A DNA stretch of 64,000 nt from assembly GCA_018240285.1 (NCBI GenBank), contig JAFEGA010000006.1:124001-188000 (forward strand), given 5' to 3'. The notes under the pieces were generated by a model, which had not been told where the DNA came from, did no database searches, and saw only the letters and a program-made list of their open reading frames with translations. Origin of the DNA: Pseudomonadota bacterium (lineage in GTDB: Bacteria; Pseudomonadota; Gammaproteobacteria; Burkholderiales; Nitrosomonadaceae). Shown one piece after another: positions 8,202-20,010 of this stretch; position 1 is the first letter of the stretch, and every line of letters begins with the position of its first letter. Position numbers and translations under genes: made by a program.

Positions 8202-9754
8202 ATGGGATGACGATCAAAAAGAAAACTTCCCAGTTGTTCGATCATCATCGTTTGGATGAGCTGGGTGTTCCAGTTAAAAATCTGGTGACGGATAGCCGGC
8301 AGATACAGCCCGGCGATACCTTTCTCGCTTACGCTGGTGAAGCCGCGGACGGACGCGACTTCATTCCGCAAGCGATCGCCGCGGGCGCCAACGCCGTACT
8401 GTGGGATCCGCGGGATTTTACCTGGAATTCCGAGTGGCGCATCCCGGCATTGGCGATCGACGATCTAAAAGCAAAGGCGGGTTCGATTGCCAGCCATGTA
8501 TATGATCATCCTTCTGAGAAATTATGGATGATCGGAATCACCGGAACCAACGGCAAGACATCGTGCAGCCACTGGTACGCGCAAGCCATGACAAGCCTGG
8601 GTAAGAAAACGGCCGTACTGGGAACGCTCGGAAACGGTTTTTGCGGCGCATTGGCAAAAGCGGAGAATACGACGCCCGATGCTGCGGTATTGCAGCGCTC
8701 GCTTGCTGGATTCGTTGAACAGGGTGCACACGGTGTGGCGATGGAAGTATCGTCGCACGGTTTGGTGCAAGGACGGATCAATGGCACCGTGTTCGCGGTG
8801 GCCGTGCTGACCAACTTGTCGCGCGACCACCTGGATTACCATCGCGATATGGACGAATATGCCGCCGCCAAGGCGCGCTTGTTTTTCTGGCCTGGTTTGC
8901 AGTATGCGGTCATCAACATGGACGATGTGCTGGGCGTCGAGCTATCGCGCCAACTCGCCCATAAATCCACAACCCTGATCGGCTATGGATTTCATTATCC
9001 GGAGAAGCGTAACTCGGGCCAGTTCAAAATGGTTTATGGCTCCAATTTGAAAGTTGATATCCACGGCCTGGAATTCGATATCGAATTTGAGGATAATCGC
9101 GAACATTTGAAAATTGGATTGTTGGGTAAATTTAATGCATCAAACTTGCTGGCTGTTGTGGCTGCCATGCTGGCAAGCGGCATTCGCCTGCCGGATGCGG
9201 TCCGTTCACTTGAAAATGTGCAACCCATTCCGGGCAGGATGGAAAAATACCAAGGGGTTGACCAGCCGATTATTATCGTGGATTACGCGCATACTCCCGA
9301 CGCTTTGGAAAAAGTGCTGTGCACGTTGCGTGAGCTGTTGCGCAGCGCACAACCGAAGAAACGCGCATCGGGACGAAGCGCGCGGCTGTTCTGTGTTGTC
9401 GGATGCGGTGGCGACCGGGATAAAGGCAAGCGTGCCATGATCGGTGAAGTCGCCACGCGGTTGGCGGATGAAGCCGTATTTACCAGCGATAACCCGCGCA
9501 CGGAAGATCCTTTGCGCATTATTCACGATATGACGGCGGGTGCGGGTGCGGACAATTACCAGATCGAGCCCGATCGCGCGCTGGCTATTTATCAGGCCAT
9601 TGCCAATGCGCAAAATAACGATATCGTGCTAATCGCAGGTAAAGGCCATGAAAAATTCCAGGAAATCAAAGGGCGGAAAATTCCATTCAGCGATGCGGAA
9701 ATTGTGCAGCAGGTGCTGAAGGATTTAGCCAGAAAGGTACGGGTTCAATCATGA
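8198..9754 (+). CDS. murE: UDP-MurNAc-tripeptide ligase MurE
   Basis: It adds the third residue of the peptidoglycan stem peptide. The 518-residue Mur ligase has the ATP loop GITGTNGKTSCSHW (about 110-123) and the substrate motif D-N-P-R at 431-434. DNPR marks enzymes that use meso-diaminopimelate, as expected for a Gram-negative. A slight insertion around residues 385-395 (QPKKRASGRSARLF) is unremarkable. It overlaps ftsI and murF by 4 bases each. Confidence 0.97.
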   Translation: MNGMTIKKKTSQLFDHHRLDELGVPVKNLVTDSRQIQPGDTFLAYAGEAADGRDFIPQAIAAGANAVLWDPRDFTWNSEWRIPALAIDDLKAKAGSIASHVYDHPSEKLWMIGITGTNGKTSCSHWYAQAMTSLGKKTAVLGTLGNGFCGALAKAENTTPDAAVLQRSLAGFVEQGAHGVAMEVSSHGLVQGRINGTVFAVAVLTNLSRDHLDYHRDMDEYAAAKARLFFWPGLQYAVINMDDVLGVELSRQLAHKSTTLIGYGFHYPEKRNSGQFKMVYGSNLKVDIHGLEFDIEFEDNREHLKIGLLGKFNASNLLAVVAAMLASGIRLPDAVRSLENVQPIPGRMEKYQGVDQPIIIVDYAHTPDALEKVLCTLRELLRSAQPKKRASGRSARLFCVVGCGGDRDKGKRAMIGEVATRLADEAVFTSDNPRTEDPLRIIHDMTAGAGADNYQIEPDRALAIYQAIANAQNNDIVLIAGKGHEKFQEIKGRKIPFSDAEIVQQVLKDLARKVRVQS

Positions 9755-11148
9755 TGACAATCCGGGAAGCGGCGCAAGTACTGCAAGCCGAATGGAACGG
9801 GCAGGATGGATTGTTTACCGGTGTGAGCACCGACAGCCGCACGCTCAAGGCGGGCGATCTGTTCGTGGCTTTGAGCGGCGACCGGTTCGATGGCAGCGCA
9901 TTTATCGCCAGCGCCGAAGAAAAAGGCGCGGTTGCCGCACTGGTTCCGCAGACAATCGGTGGCGAATTGGCAACCGGTATTCCGCTGCTGCGCGTCAAGG
10001 ATACACGGCTGGCATTGGGGCAATTGGCGGCACACTGGCGCAGCCGGTTTACGCTCCCGGTGATCGGTGTTACTGGCAGCAACGGCAAGACCACCGTCAA
10101 GGAAATGATTGCCGCAATATTGCGTCAGGCGGCGCGCGATGATGCCGGTGCAGATGAACAAGCCGACCGGGTTCTAGCGACTGAAGGAAATCTGAATAAC
10201 GATATCGGCGTGCCGCAGATGTTGTTGCGTTTACGGCCGCAGCATCGCTACGCGGTGATCGAGATGGGGATGAATCACATCGGCGAGATCGGTTATCTCA
10301 CCGGATTGGCAAAACCCGGTGTCGCCGTGATTACCAATGCCGGTGCTGCGCATATCGAGGGATTAGGGTCGGTCGAAGCGGTGGCACGCGCCAAGGCGGA
10401 GATCATTGCCGGACTGGATGCGCAAGGAACGGCCGTGATCAACGCGGATGACCGCTATGCCGCTGTGTGGCGGGAATATGCTGGTGCACGCAAAATAATC
10501 GATTTCGGTTTGCGTGAGAAGGCTTTGGTCAGTGCCGAGTTTCAGGCCGATCGATTGAGCAACCGGATTCAGTTGAAATTACCGGATGGCAACGTGGAAG
10601 TGAAGTTACAAGCACCGGGCGTGCATAATGTGTATAACGCGCTGACCGCCGCCGCTGCTGCGACGGCATTGGGAATCGGTAAGGAAGCGATTGCTGCCGG
10701 TCTCACAGCATTCCAGGGCGTGAAAGGGCGGCTGCAGAAAAAATCCGGTTTGCACCATGCACTGCTCATCGACGATACCTATAACGCCAATCCCGAATCG
10801 GTGCGTGCGGCTTTAGCGGTGCTGGCGGCAACTCCCGGGAAAAAAATACTGGTGCTCGGAGATATGGGGGAATTGGGTAAATCCGCTATTGATTTGCATC
10901 GCACAATCGGGCGCGATGCGCGCAACGCCGGGTTGGATTGCTTATTGACGTTGGGTGAGCTGAGCGCGTACGCAACGGAAGAGTTTGGCAAAGGCGCACG
11001 GCATTTCAATAATATCGATGAATTGCTGCACGAGACGGAAGGTTTGCTGGCGGATGATGTAACTTTACTGGTCAAGGGATCGCGCTTCATGCATATGGAA
11101 CGCGTGGTGCGGCAACTGGAACAGCCGGTGGAGTCATCATGCTGCTGA
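9751..11148 (+). CDS. murF: UDP-MurNAc-tripeptide:D-Ala-D-Ala ligase MurF
   Basis: This enzyme adds the D-Ala-D-Ala dipeptide to complete the UDP-MurNAc-pentapeptide. Its 465 residues show the three Mur ligase domains: the N-terminal substrate domain ([18 protein letters not shown]), the ATP loop [19 protein letters not shown] near residue 105, and the C-terminal domain with [17 protein letters not shown] and VLGDMGELG. An insertion of about 15 residues rich in Ala, Asp and Arg follows the P-loop. It overlaps mraY by 10 bases. Confidence 0.97.
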   Translation: MMTIREAAQVLQAEWNGQDGLFTGVSTDSRTLKAGDLFVALSGDRFDGSAFIASAEEKGAVAALVPQTIGGELATGIPLLRVKDTRLALGQLAAHWRSRFTLPVIGVTGSNGKTTVKEMIAAILRQAARDDAGADEQADRVLATEGNLNNDIGVPQMLLRLRPQHRYAVIEMGMNHIGEIGYLTGLAKPGVAVITNAGAAHIEGLGSVEAVARAKAEIIAGLDAQGTAVINADDRYAAVWREYAGARKIIDFGLREKALVSAEFQADRLSNRIQLKLPDGNVEVKLQAPGVHNVYNALTAAAAATALGIGKEAIAAGLTAFQGVKGRLQKKSGLHHALLIDDTYNANPESVRAALAVLAATPGKKILVLGDMGELGKSAIDLHRTIGRDARNAGLDCLLTLGELSAYATEEFGKGARHFNNIDELLHETEGLLADDVTLLVKGSRFMHMERVVRQLEQPVESSCC

Positions 11149-12224
11149 CACTCTCGCAATGGCTGGCGCAAGACATCCGCGCGTTCAATGTGTTCAGTTA
11201 TATTACCTTGCGCACCGTGTTGGCTGCGCTGACTGCTTTGGTGATTTCCTTCATTATCGGTCCAGTGATGATCCGTAAACTGACCGCTTACAAAATCGGT
11301 CAATCGGTGCGTGACGATGGTCCGCAAACGCATCTCGTCAAAACCGGTACCCCCACGATGGGCGGTGCCTTGATTCTGACGGCAATTGTTTTGACAACCC
11401 TGCTGTGGTCGGATCTGAACAACCGCTATGTCTGGGTGGTGCTCGCGACCACGTTGGGATTCGGCGTAATCGGCTGGGTCGATGATTACCGCAAAGTAGT
11501 TTACCGCAATCCGAAAGGACTCTCCGCGCGTGCTAAATTTTTCTGGCAATCGCTGATCGCGCTCGCGGTTGCGCTGTATCTGGCGTCGATCGCTGAAATT
11601 CCGGCGCAAACCGACATGATCGTGCCCTTTTTCAAGGGGGTTGCGATTCCTCTGGGGGCGGCGGGCTTTGTTGCGCTGTCCTATTTTGTCATCGTCGGTA
11701 CCAGCAATGCGGTGAATCTAACGGATGGTCTGGACGGCCTGGCCATTATGCCGACGGTCATGATCAGCAGCGCGCTGGCGGTTTTTGCGTACGCATCCGG
11801 TCACGTCGTATTTGCCAAGTATCTCGGCATTCCCTATATCCCCAACGCCGGGGAATTGGCTGTGTTTTGCGGCGCCATGGCCGGCGCCGGGCTTGCCTTC
11901 CTGTGGTTTAACGCGTATCCCGCGGAAGTTTTCATGGGCGATGTCGGCGCATTGGCGCTGGGCGCGGCGCTGGGAATCGTCACCGTCATCGTGCGCCAGG
12001 AAATCGTGCTGGTCATCATGGGCGGTGTTTTCGTCGTCGAAGCGCTCTCCGTGATGCTGCAAGTGGCGTCGTTCAAATTGCTGGGCAAACGGATTTTCCG
12101 CATGGCGCCTTTACATCATCATTTTGAATTGAAAGGCTGGAAAGAGAATCAAGTGGTGGTCAGATTCTGGATCATCACCTTTATTTTGGTATTGGTCGGG
12201 TTGTCGACATTAAAGTTACGATGA
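11139..12224 (+). CDS. mraY: Phospho-MurNAc-pentapeptide transferase MraY
   Basis: The integral-membrane enzyme that makes lipid I by moving phospho-MurNAc-pentapeptide to undecaprenyl phosphate. The 361 residues contain about ten transmembrane helices and the conserved acidic motifs: GWVDDYRKV near 115, [13 protein letters not shown] near 190 and the HHHFELKGW loop near 325. The length equals the family norm. It overlaps murF and murD at its two ends. Confidence 0.97.
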   Translation: MLLTLSQWLAQDIRAFNVFSYITLRTVLAALTALVISFIIGPVMIRKLTAYKIGQSVRDDGPQTHLVKTGTPTMGGALILTAIVLTTLLWSDLNNRYVWVVLATTLGFGVIGWVDDYRKVVYRNPKGLSARAKFFWQSLIALAVALYLASIAEIPAQTDMIVPFFKGVAIPLGAAGFVALSYFVIVGTSNAVNLTDGLDGLAIMPTVMISSALAVFAYASGHVVFAKYLGIPYIPNAGELAVFCGAMAGAGLAFLWFNAYPAEVFMGDVGALALGAALGIVTVIVRQEIVLVIMGGVFVVEALSVMLQVASFKLLGKRIFRMAPLHHHFELKGWKENQVVVRFWIITFILVLVGLSTLKLR

Positions 12225-13636
12225 ATTTGCAAGGTAAAACAATTTTGGTGCTGGGTATGGGCGAAACCGGTTTATCCATGGTGAAATGGTTGCTGCGGCA
12301 AGGCGCCAAGGTGCGCGCCGCCGATAGCCGCCTGGAGCCGCCCAACTGTCGGCAAATCACCGTCGAATTTCCAGCAGTGCAACTGCACACAGGCAGATTT
12401 ACCGCGCCGGTATTTGACGGTATCGACATGATTGCGATCAGTCCCGGCGTATCGCTGGCCGATCCTGAAGTGCAGCGTGCCGTGCAACGAGGGGTGCCAG
12501 TGATAGGCGACATGGTGCTGTTTTCCTGGGCGCTTGAACAAAGCCGCTTACCAAGACCGAAAGTCGTGGCGATTACCGGTTCCAATGGAAAAACGACAGT
12601 TACCGCCATGACGGGTGCTATGCTGAGGAAATGCGGCTGGAATGTCGAGGTAGCGGGTAATATCGGCCCCGCTGTGTTGAATGCGCTGATGCAACGTATG
12701 GATGCGGGCGACTGGCCGCAGGCCTGGGTTTTAGAGACCTCTAGCTTTCAACTGGAAACGACGCACAATTTAAACGCCGATGCCGCAACCGTGCTCAATG
12801 TCAGCGAGGATCACCTAGATCGCTACAGCGGCATGCATGACTACGCCATGGCTAAGGCAAGGGTGTTTCTGCGGGAGAAAGCCGGCGAAGGCATTCAAAT
12901 TTTAAACCGCAATGATCCCAGCGTTTGTGCCATGGCTTTGCCTGGCAGAAAACAAATCACGTTCGGCGTCGATGAATCGCCAACTCAAGCGGATTATGGC
13001 CTCCACCATGACAGCGATGACTTGTGGCTGATGGAAGGTCACCAGTCATTAATGAAAGCTTCCGAGTTGAATGTTTACGGCCTGCACAACGCGGTCAACG
13101 CGCTGGCGGCCTTGGCGTTGTGCCGCGTGCTTGGCGCGCCCATCGATCCGCTTTTGTCCGCGCTGCGGGAATTCCGCGGCTTGCCGCACCGCATGGAGAA
13201 AGTGGCGGCGTTCAATGGCGTTACTTTTTATGATGACTCCAAAAGCACCAATGTCGGTGCTACCGTGGCTGCCTTGAGCGGCATGAAGCAAAATGCCATT
13301 CTGATCGCCGGTGGCGACGGCAAGGGGCAGGATTTTTCTTATCTGAGGGAAGCGGTTGCCAATAACACCCGCGCTGTCGTATTGATCGGCCGGGATGCGG
13401 GCATCATTGCGGATGAGTTAAAAGATTGCGGCGTGCCTTTGCATTATGCGGTGACCATGGAAGAGGCCATGCAAAAAAGTTTTTTGCTGGCGCAATCCGG
13501 CGATGTGGTCTTGCTTTCACCGGCATGCGCCAGCTTAGACATGTTTAGAAATTATATCCATCGCGCGGAAGTGTTCGTTGCGGCGGTCAAGGATCTGGAA
13601 AACAAATTTTTCAATTTCGGACAGAAAAAACATTAA
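12221..13636 (+). CDS. murD: UDP-MurNAc-L-alanine:D-glutamate ligase MurD
   Basis: It adds D-glutamate to UDP-MurNAc-L-Ala. The 471-residue protein begins with a nucleotide-binding-like fold ([17 protein letters not shown]), has the ATP loop [19 protein letters not shown] at about 115, and ends with the Mur ligase C-domain ([17 protein letters not shown], then [16 protein letters not shown]). Both the SPACAS and DSKSTN motifs are the expected ones. ftsW follows after 3 bases. Confidence 0.97.
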   Translation: MNLQGKTILVLGMGETGLSMVKWLLRQGAKVRAADSRLEPPNCRQITVEFPAVQLHTGRFTAPVFDGIDMIAISPGVSLADPEVQRAVQRGVPVIGDMVLFSWALEQSRLPRPKVVAITGSNGKTTVTAMTGAMLRKCGWNVEVAGNIGPAVLNALMQRMDAGDWPQAWVLETSSFQLETTHNLNADAATVLNVSEDHLDRYSGMHDYAMAKARVFLREKAGEGIQILNRNDPSVCAMALPGRKQITFGVDESPTQADYGLHHDSDDLWLMEGHQSLMKASELNVYGLHNAVNALAALALCRVLGAPIDPLLSALREFRGLPHRMEKVAAFNGVTFYDDSKSTNVGATVAALSGMKQNAILIAGGDGKGQDFSYLREAVANNTRAVVLIGRDAGIIADELKDCGVPLHYAVTMEEAMQKSFLLAQSGDVVLLSPACASLDMFRNYIHRAEVFVAAVKDLENKFFNFGQKKH

Positions 13637-13639
13637 CCG

Positions 13640-14800
13640 ATGATTTATCAGGCAAGCAATCAGAAACCAAGAATCATGGCCGATTTTGACCAGGCGCTGG
13701 TGTGGTCGGCTGTGCTATTGCTGAGCATCGGTTTGGTGATGATTTACTCCGCCTCGATTGCCATCGCCGAAGTCCAATTTGGTCCCGATCGCGCCGGTCA
13801 TTATTTGTTGCGGCACAGCGCATATCTGGGGGTTGGATTGCTGCTGGGATTGATTGCTTTTCAAGTGCCCATGCAGATGTGGCAGAAATACGTTACCTAT
13901 CTGCTCATCACCAGCATTTTGCTGTTGATATTGGTATTGGTGCCCGGCATCGGGCATGAAGTGAACGGCAGTCAACGCTGGATTTCGCTGTTCGTGGTGA
14001 ATATCCAGCCATCTGAATTTATGAAGTTTTGCATGGTGTTGTACGCCGCCGACTACGTCAACCGCAAGGCAGCCGATCTGAATTCTTTCTTCAAGGGGTT
14101 TGTGCCGATTGCGATCGTGCTGTCCGTGGTCGGCGCATTATTGCTGCTCGAACCGGATTTCGGCGCTTTCTTTGTAGTGGCTGCGCTGGCGATGTCGATT
14201 TTGTTTCTCGGCGGTGTCAGTTTAAAAATTTTCATCAGTCTGATCGCGATCCTCGCGTTCGGTTTGTACGAATTGATTTTGAGTTCGCCGTACCGGCTGA
14301 ATCGCGTGATTGCTTTCATGGACCCTTGGGCCGATCCGTATGGTAAAGGTTATCAGTTGAGCCATGCGTTGATCGCGTTCGGGCGTGGCGAATGGCTAGG
14401 TGTAGGTCTGGGCGGCAGCGTGGAGAAACTGTTCTATTTGCCAGAAGCACACACCGACTTTTTACTATCGGTGTTGGCCGAGGAACTCGGCTTTGTTGGT
14501 GTGGCGACTGTAATCGTTTTGTTCATCTGGTTGATCACGCGCGCCTTTGTCATCGGCCGTCTGGCGGCAAAACTGGGCAGCCCTTTCTCGGCACTGGTGG
14601 CGCAAGGCATCGGCATCTGGATCGGCGTGCAGGCGCTGATCAATATGGGCGTCAACATGGGCGTCTTGCCGACCAAGGGATTGACGTTGCCGCTACTGAG
14701 TTTCGGCGGTAGCAGCATCACGGCGAATTGCATCGCTTTGGCGGTTTTGCTGCGCATCGACTGGGAAAACCGGCAACGGCTGCGGGGGTTGAACGTATGA
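13640..14800 (+). CDS. ftsW: Septal peptidoglycan glycosyltransferase FtsW
   Basis: A SEDS-family polymerase that extends septal glycan strands from lipid II together with FtsI. The 386 residues have about ten transmembrane helices and the family motifs [10 protein letters not shown] near residue 125, [13 protein letters not shown] near 233 and [18 protein letters not shown] near the C-terminus. Its stop codon overlaps the murG start as ATGA, so the two are translationally coupled. A typical member with no odd features. Confidence 0.97.
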   Translation: MIYQASNQKPRIMADFDQALVWSAVLLLSIGLVMIYSASIAIAEVQFGPDRAGHYLLRHSAYLGVGLLLGLIAFQVPMQMWQKYVTYLLITSILLLILVLVPGIGHEVNGSQRWISLFVVNIQPSEFMKFCMVLYAADYVNRKAADLNSFFKGFVPIAIVLSVVGALLLLEPDFGAFFVVAALAMSILFLGGVSLKIFISLIAILAFGLYELILSSPYRLNRVIAFMDPWADPYGKGYQLSHALIAFGRGEWLGVGLGGSVEKLFYLPEAHTDFLLSVLAEELGFVGVATVIVLFIWLITRAFVIGRLAAKLGSPFSALVAQGIGIWIGVQALINMGVNMGVLPTKGLTLPLLSFGGSSITANCIALAVLLRIDWENRQRLRGLNV

Positions 14801-15888
14801 GCACACATACGATATTGATCATGGCAGGCGGCACCGGCGGACATGTGTTTCCGGGATTGGCGGTGGCCGATTATCTCAGGCAAGCCGGTTGGCAGGTCAT
14901 TTGGCTGGGAACGGAAGCCGGCATGGAGTTAAAACTGGTGCCGCAACACGGCTATAAAACCGAAGTGATCCGCTTTTCCGGATTGCGCGGCAAACGATTG
15001 GTGACTTGGTTGACGCTGCCGGTACGGCTGCTTAAGGCATTCTGGCAGAGCATGCGCATCATCCAGCGCGTGCAGCCGGATGTGGTGCTGGGCATGGGTG
15101 GCTATCCGGCTTTTCCCGGCGGCATGATGGCTTCATTACTGAATAAGCCGCTGGTGATTCATGAACAGAACTCGATCGCCGGATTGACCAATAAAATTCT
15201 GGCGAAACTCGCGGACAGGATTTTTCTCGGATTTCCCGGCGCGATTCACGGTAATCCGGAATCAACGCTATATTCGGGTAATCCGGTGCGTGCCGCGATA
15301 GCACAGATAGAATCCCCGGAAAAACGCTTTCAAGGACGGCAAGGCCCATTGAAACTGCTCGTGGTGGGCGGCAGTCTCGGTGCGCAAATCCTGAATACTG
15401 TCGTGCCGCAAGCGCTTAAATTGATACCGGAGAATTTGCGCCCCCTGGTCGTGCATCAGGCCGGTACCTCACATTGGGAAGCGGTTAAAAAGGCTTATGA
15501 AGACTTGCAACTGGATGGAGAAGTAAGCGCGTTCATCGACGATATGGCCAAACGCTACGCCGATTGCGATTTAGTGATCTGCCGCGCCGGTGCGTTAACC
15601 ATCGCGGAATTAAGTGCTGCTGGGGTCGCCAGCATTCTGGTGCCGTATCCGCATGCAGTCGATGATCATCAAACCGCTAATGCGCAATTTCTTGCCCGGC
15701 ATGGCGCCGCCCTATTGTTGCCGCAGCGCGAGCTGATTGCGCAAAAGCTGGCGGATTTGCTCAAAGATTTAACCCGTGAAAAATTGCTGAACATGGCTAT
15801 GGCCGCGCGCGGCCAGGCAAAACCGGATGCCACCCGGGTGGTGGCTGAGGCCTGTATCCAACTGAGCGGAGCGCTGCATGAAGCATAA
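14797..15888 (+). CDS. murG: Lipid II synthase MurG
   Basis: The membrane-associated GT-B glycosyltransferase that adds GlcNAc to lipid I, forming lipid II. The start is the ATG at 14797, which overlaps the ftsW stop and gives 363 residues with the family N-terminus [21 protein letters not shown] frame reaching back to 14728 would add 23 residues that merely read the end of ftsW in another frame. Other motifs are [23 protein letters not shown] and the donor site [15 protein letters not shown]. It overlaps murC by 11 bases. Confidence 0.97.
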   Translation: MSTHTILIMAGGTGGHVFPGLAVADYLRQAGWQVIWLGTEAGMELKLVPQHGYKTEVIRFSGLRGKRLVTWLTLPVRLLKAFWQSMRIIQRVQPDVVLGMGGYPAFPGGMMASLLNKPLVIHEQNSIAGLTNKILAKLADRIFLGFPGAIHGNPESTLYSGNPVRAAIAQIESPEKRFQGRQGPLKLLVVGGSLGAQILNTVVPQALKLIPENLRPLVVHQAGTSHWEAVKKAYEDLQLDGEVSAFIDDMAKRYADCDLVICRAGALTIAELSAAGVASILVPYPHAVDDHQTANAQFLARHGAALLLPQRELIAQKLADLLKDLTREKLLNMAMAARGQAKPDATRVVAEACIQLSGALHEA

Positions 15889-17305
15889 AGTCAAACATAT
15901 TCATTTCGTCGGTATCGGCGGTGCGGGCATGAGCGGCATTGCAGAGGTGTTCGTCAACCTGGGCTATCAGGTCAGCGGTTCCGATTTAATGAATAACCCG
16001 GTGACGCAGCGTTTGGCAAAGCTCGGCATCAAGGTTTATGCCGGTCATGCCAGTGAGCAAATTGCCGGAGCGGATGTGGTGGTGACGTCGACGGCGGTGA
16101 AACCGGACAATCCGGAAGTGATTGCCGCCAAGAACAAAAATATTCCAGTAGTGCCGCGCGCCATGATGCTGGCGGAGTTGCTGCGGTTGCGCAGCGGTAT
16201 CGCGATTGCGGGCACGCACGGCAAAACTACCACGACGAGCTTAATTGCCAGCATTCTCGCGGCGGCGGATATGGATCCGACGTTCGTCATCGGCGGAAAA
16301 CTGGAAGCGGCGGGTTGCCATGCCAAACTGGGTAGCGGTGAGTTCATCGTCGTCGAGGCGGATGAATCGGATGCTTCGTTTTTGTATTTACAACCGATGC
16401 TGGCGGTCGTGACGAACATCGATGCGGATCATATGGAAACTTACGGTCACGACTTCAGCCGGTTGAAGCAAACCTTCGTGGATTTCTTGCAGCACTTGCC
16501 TTTTTACGGCATGGCGGTGGTTTGCATGGACGACGCCAATATCCGCGAAGTGATGCCTTTGATTACCAAACCGATCACCACGTACGGCTTGTCCGAAGAG
16601 GCGCAAGTGCGTGCCGTTGACATCCGGCAAGACCGTCACCGCATGAAATTTACCGCGATTGTCGGTGTAAACGGCTCTGCCCGGAAACTCGATATCGCGC
16701 TGAATATACCCGGTTTGCATAATATCCAGAATGCGCTGGCCGCCATTGCGGTCGCCAATGAGATCTGTGTGCCGGATGCCGCCATTGTCAAGGCGTTGTC
16801 GGAATTCAAGGGCGTCGAGCGGCGTTTTCAGCAGTACGGCGAAATCCGCTTATCCGCGCAGAAAAGTTTTACTTTGGTCGATGACTACGGCCACCATCCG
16901 GCGGAAATGGAAGCCACCATCAAAGCGGCGCGCGGCGCGTTTCCAGGCCAGCGGCTAGTAGTGGTTTTTCAGCCGCATCGCTACACGCGCACTCGCGATG
17001 TATTCGAGGATTTCACCCGGGTTTTGTCGCAAGCTGATGTGTTGCTGCTCACGGAAGTTTATCCGGCCGGTGAAGAACCGATTGTCGCGGCCGATAGCAA
17101 GTCTCTAGCGCGCTCGATCCGGGTGCAGGGCAAAGTGGAACCGATTTATATCGAAGAAGTGGACGATTTACCGGCTGCCATCCTGGATGTCGTGCAGGAT
17201 GGCGACATTGTGCTGGTGATGGGTGCGGGTTCGGTGGCCCGAGTGGCGCCGCACATTGCGCAAATGAAAAACAAGCTGACCGTCGTGAATGGCTGTGAAT
17301 GCTGA
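15878..17305 (+). CDS. murC: UDP-MurNAc:L-alanine ligase MurC
   Basis: The first Mur ligase, which joins L-alanine to UDP-MurNAc. Its 475 residues start with [19 protein letters not shown], a dinucleotide-fold motif specific to MurC, followed by the ATP loop [18 protein letters not shown] near 110. The central [13 protein letters not shown] and the C-terminal [14 protein letters not shown] and [11 protein letters not shown] are also diagnostic. murB follows after 12 bases. Standard length. Confidence 0.97.
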   Translation: MKHKVKHIHFVGIGGAGMSGIAEVFVNLGYQVSGSDLMNNPVTQRLAKLGIKVYAGHASEQIAGADVVVTSTAVKPDNPEVIAAKNKNIPVVPRAMMLAELLRLRSGIAIAGTHGKTTTTSLIASILAAADMDPTFVIGGKLEAAGCHAKLGSGEFIVVEADESDASFLYLQPMLAVVTNIDADHMETYGHDFSRLKQTFVDFLQHLPFYGMAVVCMDDANIREVMPLITKPITTYGLSEEAQVRAVDIRQDRHRMKFTAIVGVNGSARKLDIALNIPGLHNIQNALAAIAVANEICVPDAAIVKALSEFKGVERRFQQYGEIRLSAQKSFTLVDDYGHHPAEMEATIKAARGAFPGQRLVVVFQPHRYTRTRDVFEDFTRVLSQADVLLLTEVYPAGEEPIVAADSKSLARSIRVQGKVEPIYIEEVDDLPAAILDVVQDGDIVLVMGAGSVARVAPHIAQMKNKLTVVNGCEC

Positions 17306-17317
17306 GGATGATGAGGA

Positions 17318-18307
17318 ATGACCGCTGTCCATCAAAATGTGAGGTTCGCCATGCCGGTAACAGGTGAAACAGCCGGTAATGCGGCGGCGCCTATCTTACG
17401 GGGCGAACTGCGCGTCAATGAACCGATGAACCGGCATACTTCCTGGCGCACCGGCGGCTGTGCCGATCGCTATTACCTGCCAGCGGATCTGGATGATTGG
17501 GTGAATTTCCTGCGTGCGTCACCGCATGAACCGCTTTATGTCATCGGCTTGGGCAGCAATTTGCTGGTCCGGGACGGCGGGTTGCGCGGCACGGTCGTTG
17601 CGCTGCACGCGCGCTTGAATGATGTGCGTTTGATCGAACAGAATTCATCTGGTGGACTGATTTATGCGGCCGCGGGTGTAGCGTGCGCCAAGGTGGCGCG
17701 CTTTGCCGCTAAGCATCATTTCGCAGGGGCGGAATTTCTGGCCGGGATACCAGGCACGGTCGGCGGCGCGCTGGCGATGAATGCCGGATGTTATGGATCG
17801 GAAACCTGGGAAATCGTGCAGCAGGTGCAAGTTGTTGACCGCAGCGGACAAGTCTTGATACGCCAGCCAAGCGAATACGCAATCGGCTACCGCAGCGTGC
17901 AACGGCATCCCGGGTCAGCCAGTGCGCTGGAAACCGAATGGTTCACCGGCGCCTATTTCCGGTTGCCGTCAGGCGATCAGGCGCAAGCCCGCGCACGCAT
18001 CAAGCAATTGCTGGCGCAACGGGTGGTTAGCCAGCCGCTCGATCAGCCGAATGCCGGTTCGGTGTTTCGCAATCCGCCGGGCGATCATGCGGCGCGTTTG
18101 ATTGAAGCGTGCGGCTTGAAGGGATGCAGTATCGGCGGCGCGATGGTGTCGCCCAAGCATGCCAATTTCATTGTCAATACCGGTAATGCCAGCGCGGCGG
18201 ATATTGAAGCTCTGATCATGATGGTGCAAGGCAGGGTTAAAAAAGCAACGGGCATAGCACTGGTTCCGGAAGTCCGGATCATCGGTGACGCCAGGAGATT
18301 GTCATAG
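17318..18307 (+). CDS. murB: UDP-N-acetylenolpyruvoylglucosamine reductase MurB
   Basis: The FAD enzyme that reduces enolpyruvyl-UDP-GlcNAc to UDP-MurNAc with NADPH. The FAD-binding motif [17 protein letters not shown] lies near residue 75 and [18 protein letters not shown] near 145; the proton-donor serine sits in NAGSVFRNP and the last conserved glutamate in VPEVRII. The organisation fits the shorter type of MurB. The first 30 residues before [18 protein letters not shown] are unusual and the start could be the ATG at 17351 (residue 12). The stop codon overlaps the GTG start of ddl. Confidence 0.95.
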   Translation: MTAVHQNVRFAMPVTGETAGNAAAPILRGELRVNEPMNRHTSWRTGGCADRYYLPADLDDWVNFLRASPHEPLYVIGLGSNLLVRDGGLRGTVVALHARLNDVRLIEQNSSGGLIYAAAGVACAKVARFAAKHHFAGAEFLAGIPGTVGGALAMNAGCYGSETWEIVQQVQVVDRSGQVLIRQPSEYAIGYRSVQRHPGSASALETEWFTGAYFRLPSGDQAQARARIKQLLAQRVVSQPLDQPNAGSVFRNPPGDHAARLIEACGLKGCSIGGAMVSPKHANFIVNTGNASAADIEALIMMVQGRVKKATGIALVPEVRIIGDARRLS

Positions 18308-19224
18308 TGATCGGGCATAACGTGGGCAAAGTAGCCGTGCTGATGGGTGGCCGTTCCGCCGAGCGGGAAGTATCGCTGCAAAGCGGGCAAGCGGTGCTGG
18401 ATGCATTACTGCGCTGCGGCGTCGATGCGCATTCGTTCGATCCGGCGCAGCAAGCGCTGGAGAAACTGCCGCAACAAGGTTTCGATAAGGTTTTTATCGC
18501 ACTGCACGGCCGTTTCGGCGAGGATGGCACGATTCAGGGCGCGCTGGAGTTGATGGGGTTGCCCTATACCGGCAGCGGTGTGATGGCTAGTGCGCTGGCG
18601 ATGGATAAATGGCGCACCAAATTGATTTGGCAAGCAATAGGTATCCAGTCACCGCGCTATGAGCTATTGCATGCCGGCAGCGATTGGAAGCAGATTGCTG
18701 AGACGCTGGGATTGCCGCTGATCGTCAAACCGGCGCGCGAAGGCTCGACCATCGGTTTGACCAAAGTGAAGCGTGTCGAGGATTTGGCGGAAGCGTACCG
18801 GCTGGCTGCCCGGCACGATGCGTTGGTGCTGGCGGAAGAATTCATCGCGGGCAAGGAATTGACCGTGGCGATTCTGGGTGAAACGCCGCTGCCGGTGGTG
18901 CGAATTGAAATTGCGGGCGAGCTTTACGACTACCAAGCCAAGTATTTTTCCAATGAAACGCAATACTTTTGCCCGAGCGGTTTGCCGGCGGAATTGGAAG
19001 CGGCGATCCAGAAACAAGCATTAAAGGCTTATCAGGTGCTGGGCTGCCGGGGTTGGGGAAGAGTTGATTTGATCTTGAGTGCAACCAACCAATTCTATTT
19101 CCTCGAGGCGAATACTTCGCCCGGCATGACCGGCCACAGTCTGGTGCCGATGGCGGCAAGAACGGCGGGGATTTCTTTTGACGATCTGGTTCTGAAAATA
19201 TTGGATTTGGCTCATGTGGAATAA
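18307..19224 (+). CDS. ddlB: D-alanine--D-alanine ligase
   Basis: An ATP-grasp enzyme making D-Ala-D-Ala for MurF. It uses a GTG start whose first base is the last base of the murB stop codon. The 305 residues show [17 protein letters not shown] at the N-terminus, [19 protein letters not shown], the lysine-containing [15 protein letters not shown] and the metal-binding end [20 protein letters not shown]. Location in the dcw cluster identifies it as the DdlB type. It overlaps ftsQ by 11 bases. Confidence 0.96.
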   Translation: MIGHNVGKVAVLMGGRSAEREVSLQSGQAVLDALLRCGVDAHSFDPAQQALEKLPQQGFDKVFIALHGRFGEDGTIQGALELMGLPYTGSGVMASALAMDKWRTKLIWQAIGIQSPRYELLHAGSDWKQIAETLGLPLIVKPAREGSTIGLTKVKRVEDLAEAYRLAARHDALVLAEEFIAGKELTVAILGETPLPVVRIEIAGELYDYQAKYFSNETQYFCPSGLPAELEAAIQKQALKAYQVLGCRGWGRVDLILSATNQFYFLEANTSPGMTGHSLVPMAARTAGISFDDLVLKILDLAHVE

Positions 19225-19990
19225 CCATCATGCCTTGAATATGCTATCCGGAACATTGCTCACTGCGGTGGCGCTAGCGGTTCTGTATGCCGTCAGCTTG
19301 CAGCTTATCCAGCCGCCGCTGTTTCCGATCAAGGAAATTAATGTGCAAGTCATTCAGGGTGCGGAAAAAGGCAGAGCCGAGCTGGAACATGTGACGCGCG
19401 ATCAAATTGAGCAACTGGTGAGAAATGAAATCGCGGGAAATTTTATTTCGGTAAATCTCACTGAAGTGCGCGAAGCTTTTGTAAAATTACCATGGGTGCG
19501 AGAAGCCAGGGTGAAAAGAGAATGGCCGCACGGGTTGAATGTGACGCTTGAGGAGCATCAAGCATTGGCCTATTGGGGTAGTCATGCGTTGGTCAATACT
19601 TATGGCGAGGTGTTCCGGGTAACCGCCGATACTGATTTGCCGGTGTTTACAGGACCTAACGAAGCCAGCGCGCACGAAGTGACGCAGCAATTCCGGCGCT
19701 TCAACCGGATTTTGGCGCCGCTGCAACAACAGATCGCGGAAATCAGCCTGACCGCGCGTTACGCGTGGCGCATTCAGCTCAATACCGGAACAGTTTTGGA
19801 ATTGGGGCGAAATGAGATCGAGGAGCGGCTGGCTCGTTATGTTTCAGTCTATAACCATAGTATTGCACGGCTAAGCCAGCAAGGACCGTTAGCGTATGTC
19901 GATTTGCGCTATCCCAATGGCTTTGCCATCCGTATGCCCGAAGTAATACAACAAGTACCCCGTAAATCCGGCACGAGGAGAGAGACGTAA
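19214..19990 (+). CDS. ftsQ: Cell division protein FtsQ
   Basis: A 258-residue bitopic inner-membrane protein. It has a cytoplasmic start, a single transmembrane helix (about 10-30, [20 protein letters not shown]), a POTRA domain (about 35-115, including [26 protein letters not shown]) and the FtsQ beta-domain. FtsQ links FtsB/FtsL to the division machinery. The position between ddl and ftsA supports the call. The gene ends 20 bases before ftsA. Confidence 0.95.
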   Translation: MWNNHHALNMLSGTLLTAVALAVLYAVSLQLIQPPLFPIKEINVQVIQGAEKGRAELEHVTRDQIEQLVRNEIAGNFISVNLTEVREAFVKLPWVREARVKREWPHGLNVTLEEHQALAYWGSHALVNTYGEVFRVTADTDLPVFTGPNEASAHEVTQQFRRFNRILAPLQQQIAEISLTARYAWRIQLNTGTVLELGRNEIEERLARYVSVYNHSIARLSQQGPLAYVDLRYPNGFAIRMPEVIQQVPRKSGTRRET

Positions 19991-20010
19991 GACCATGGAG
20001 ATGGGATTAG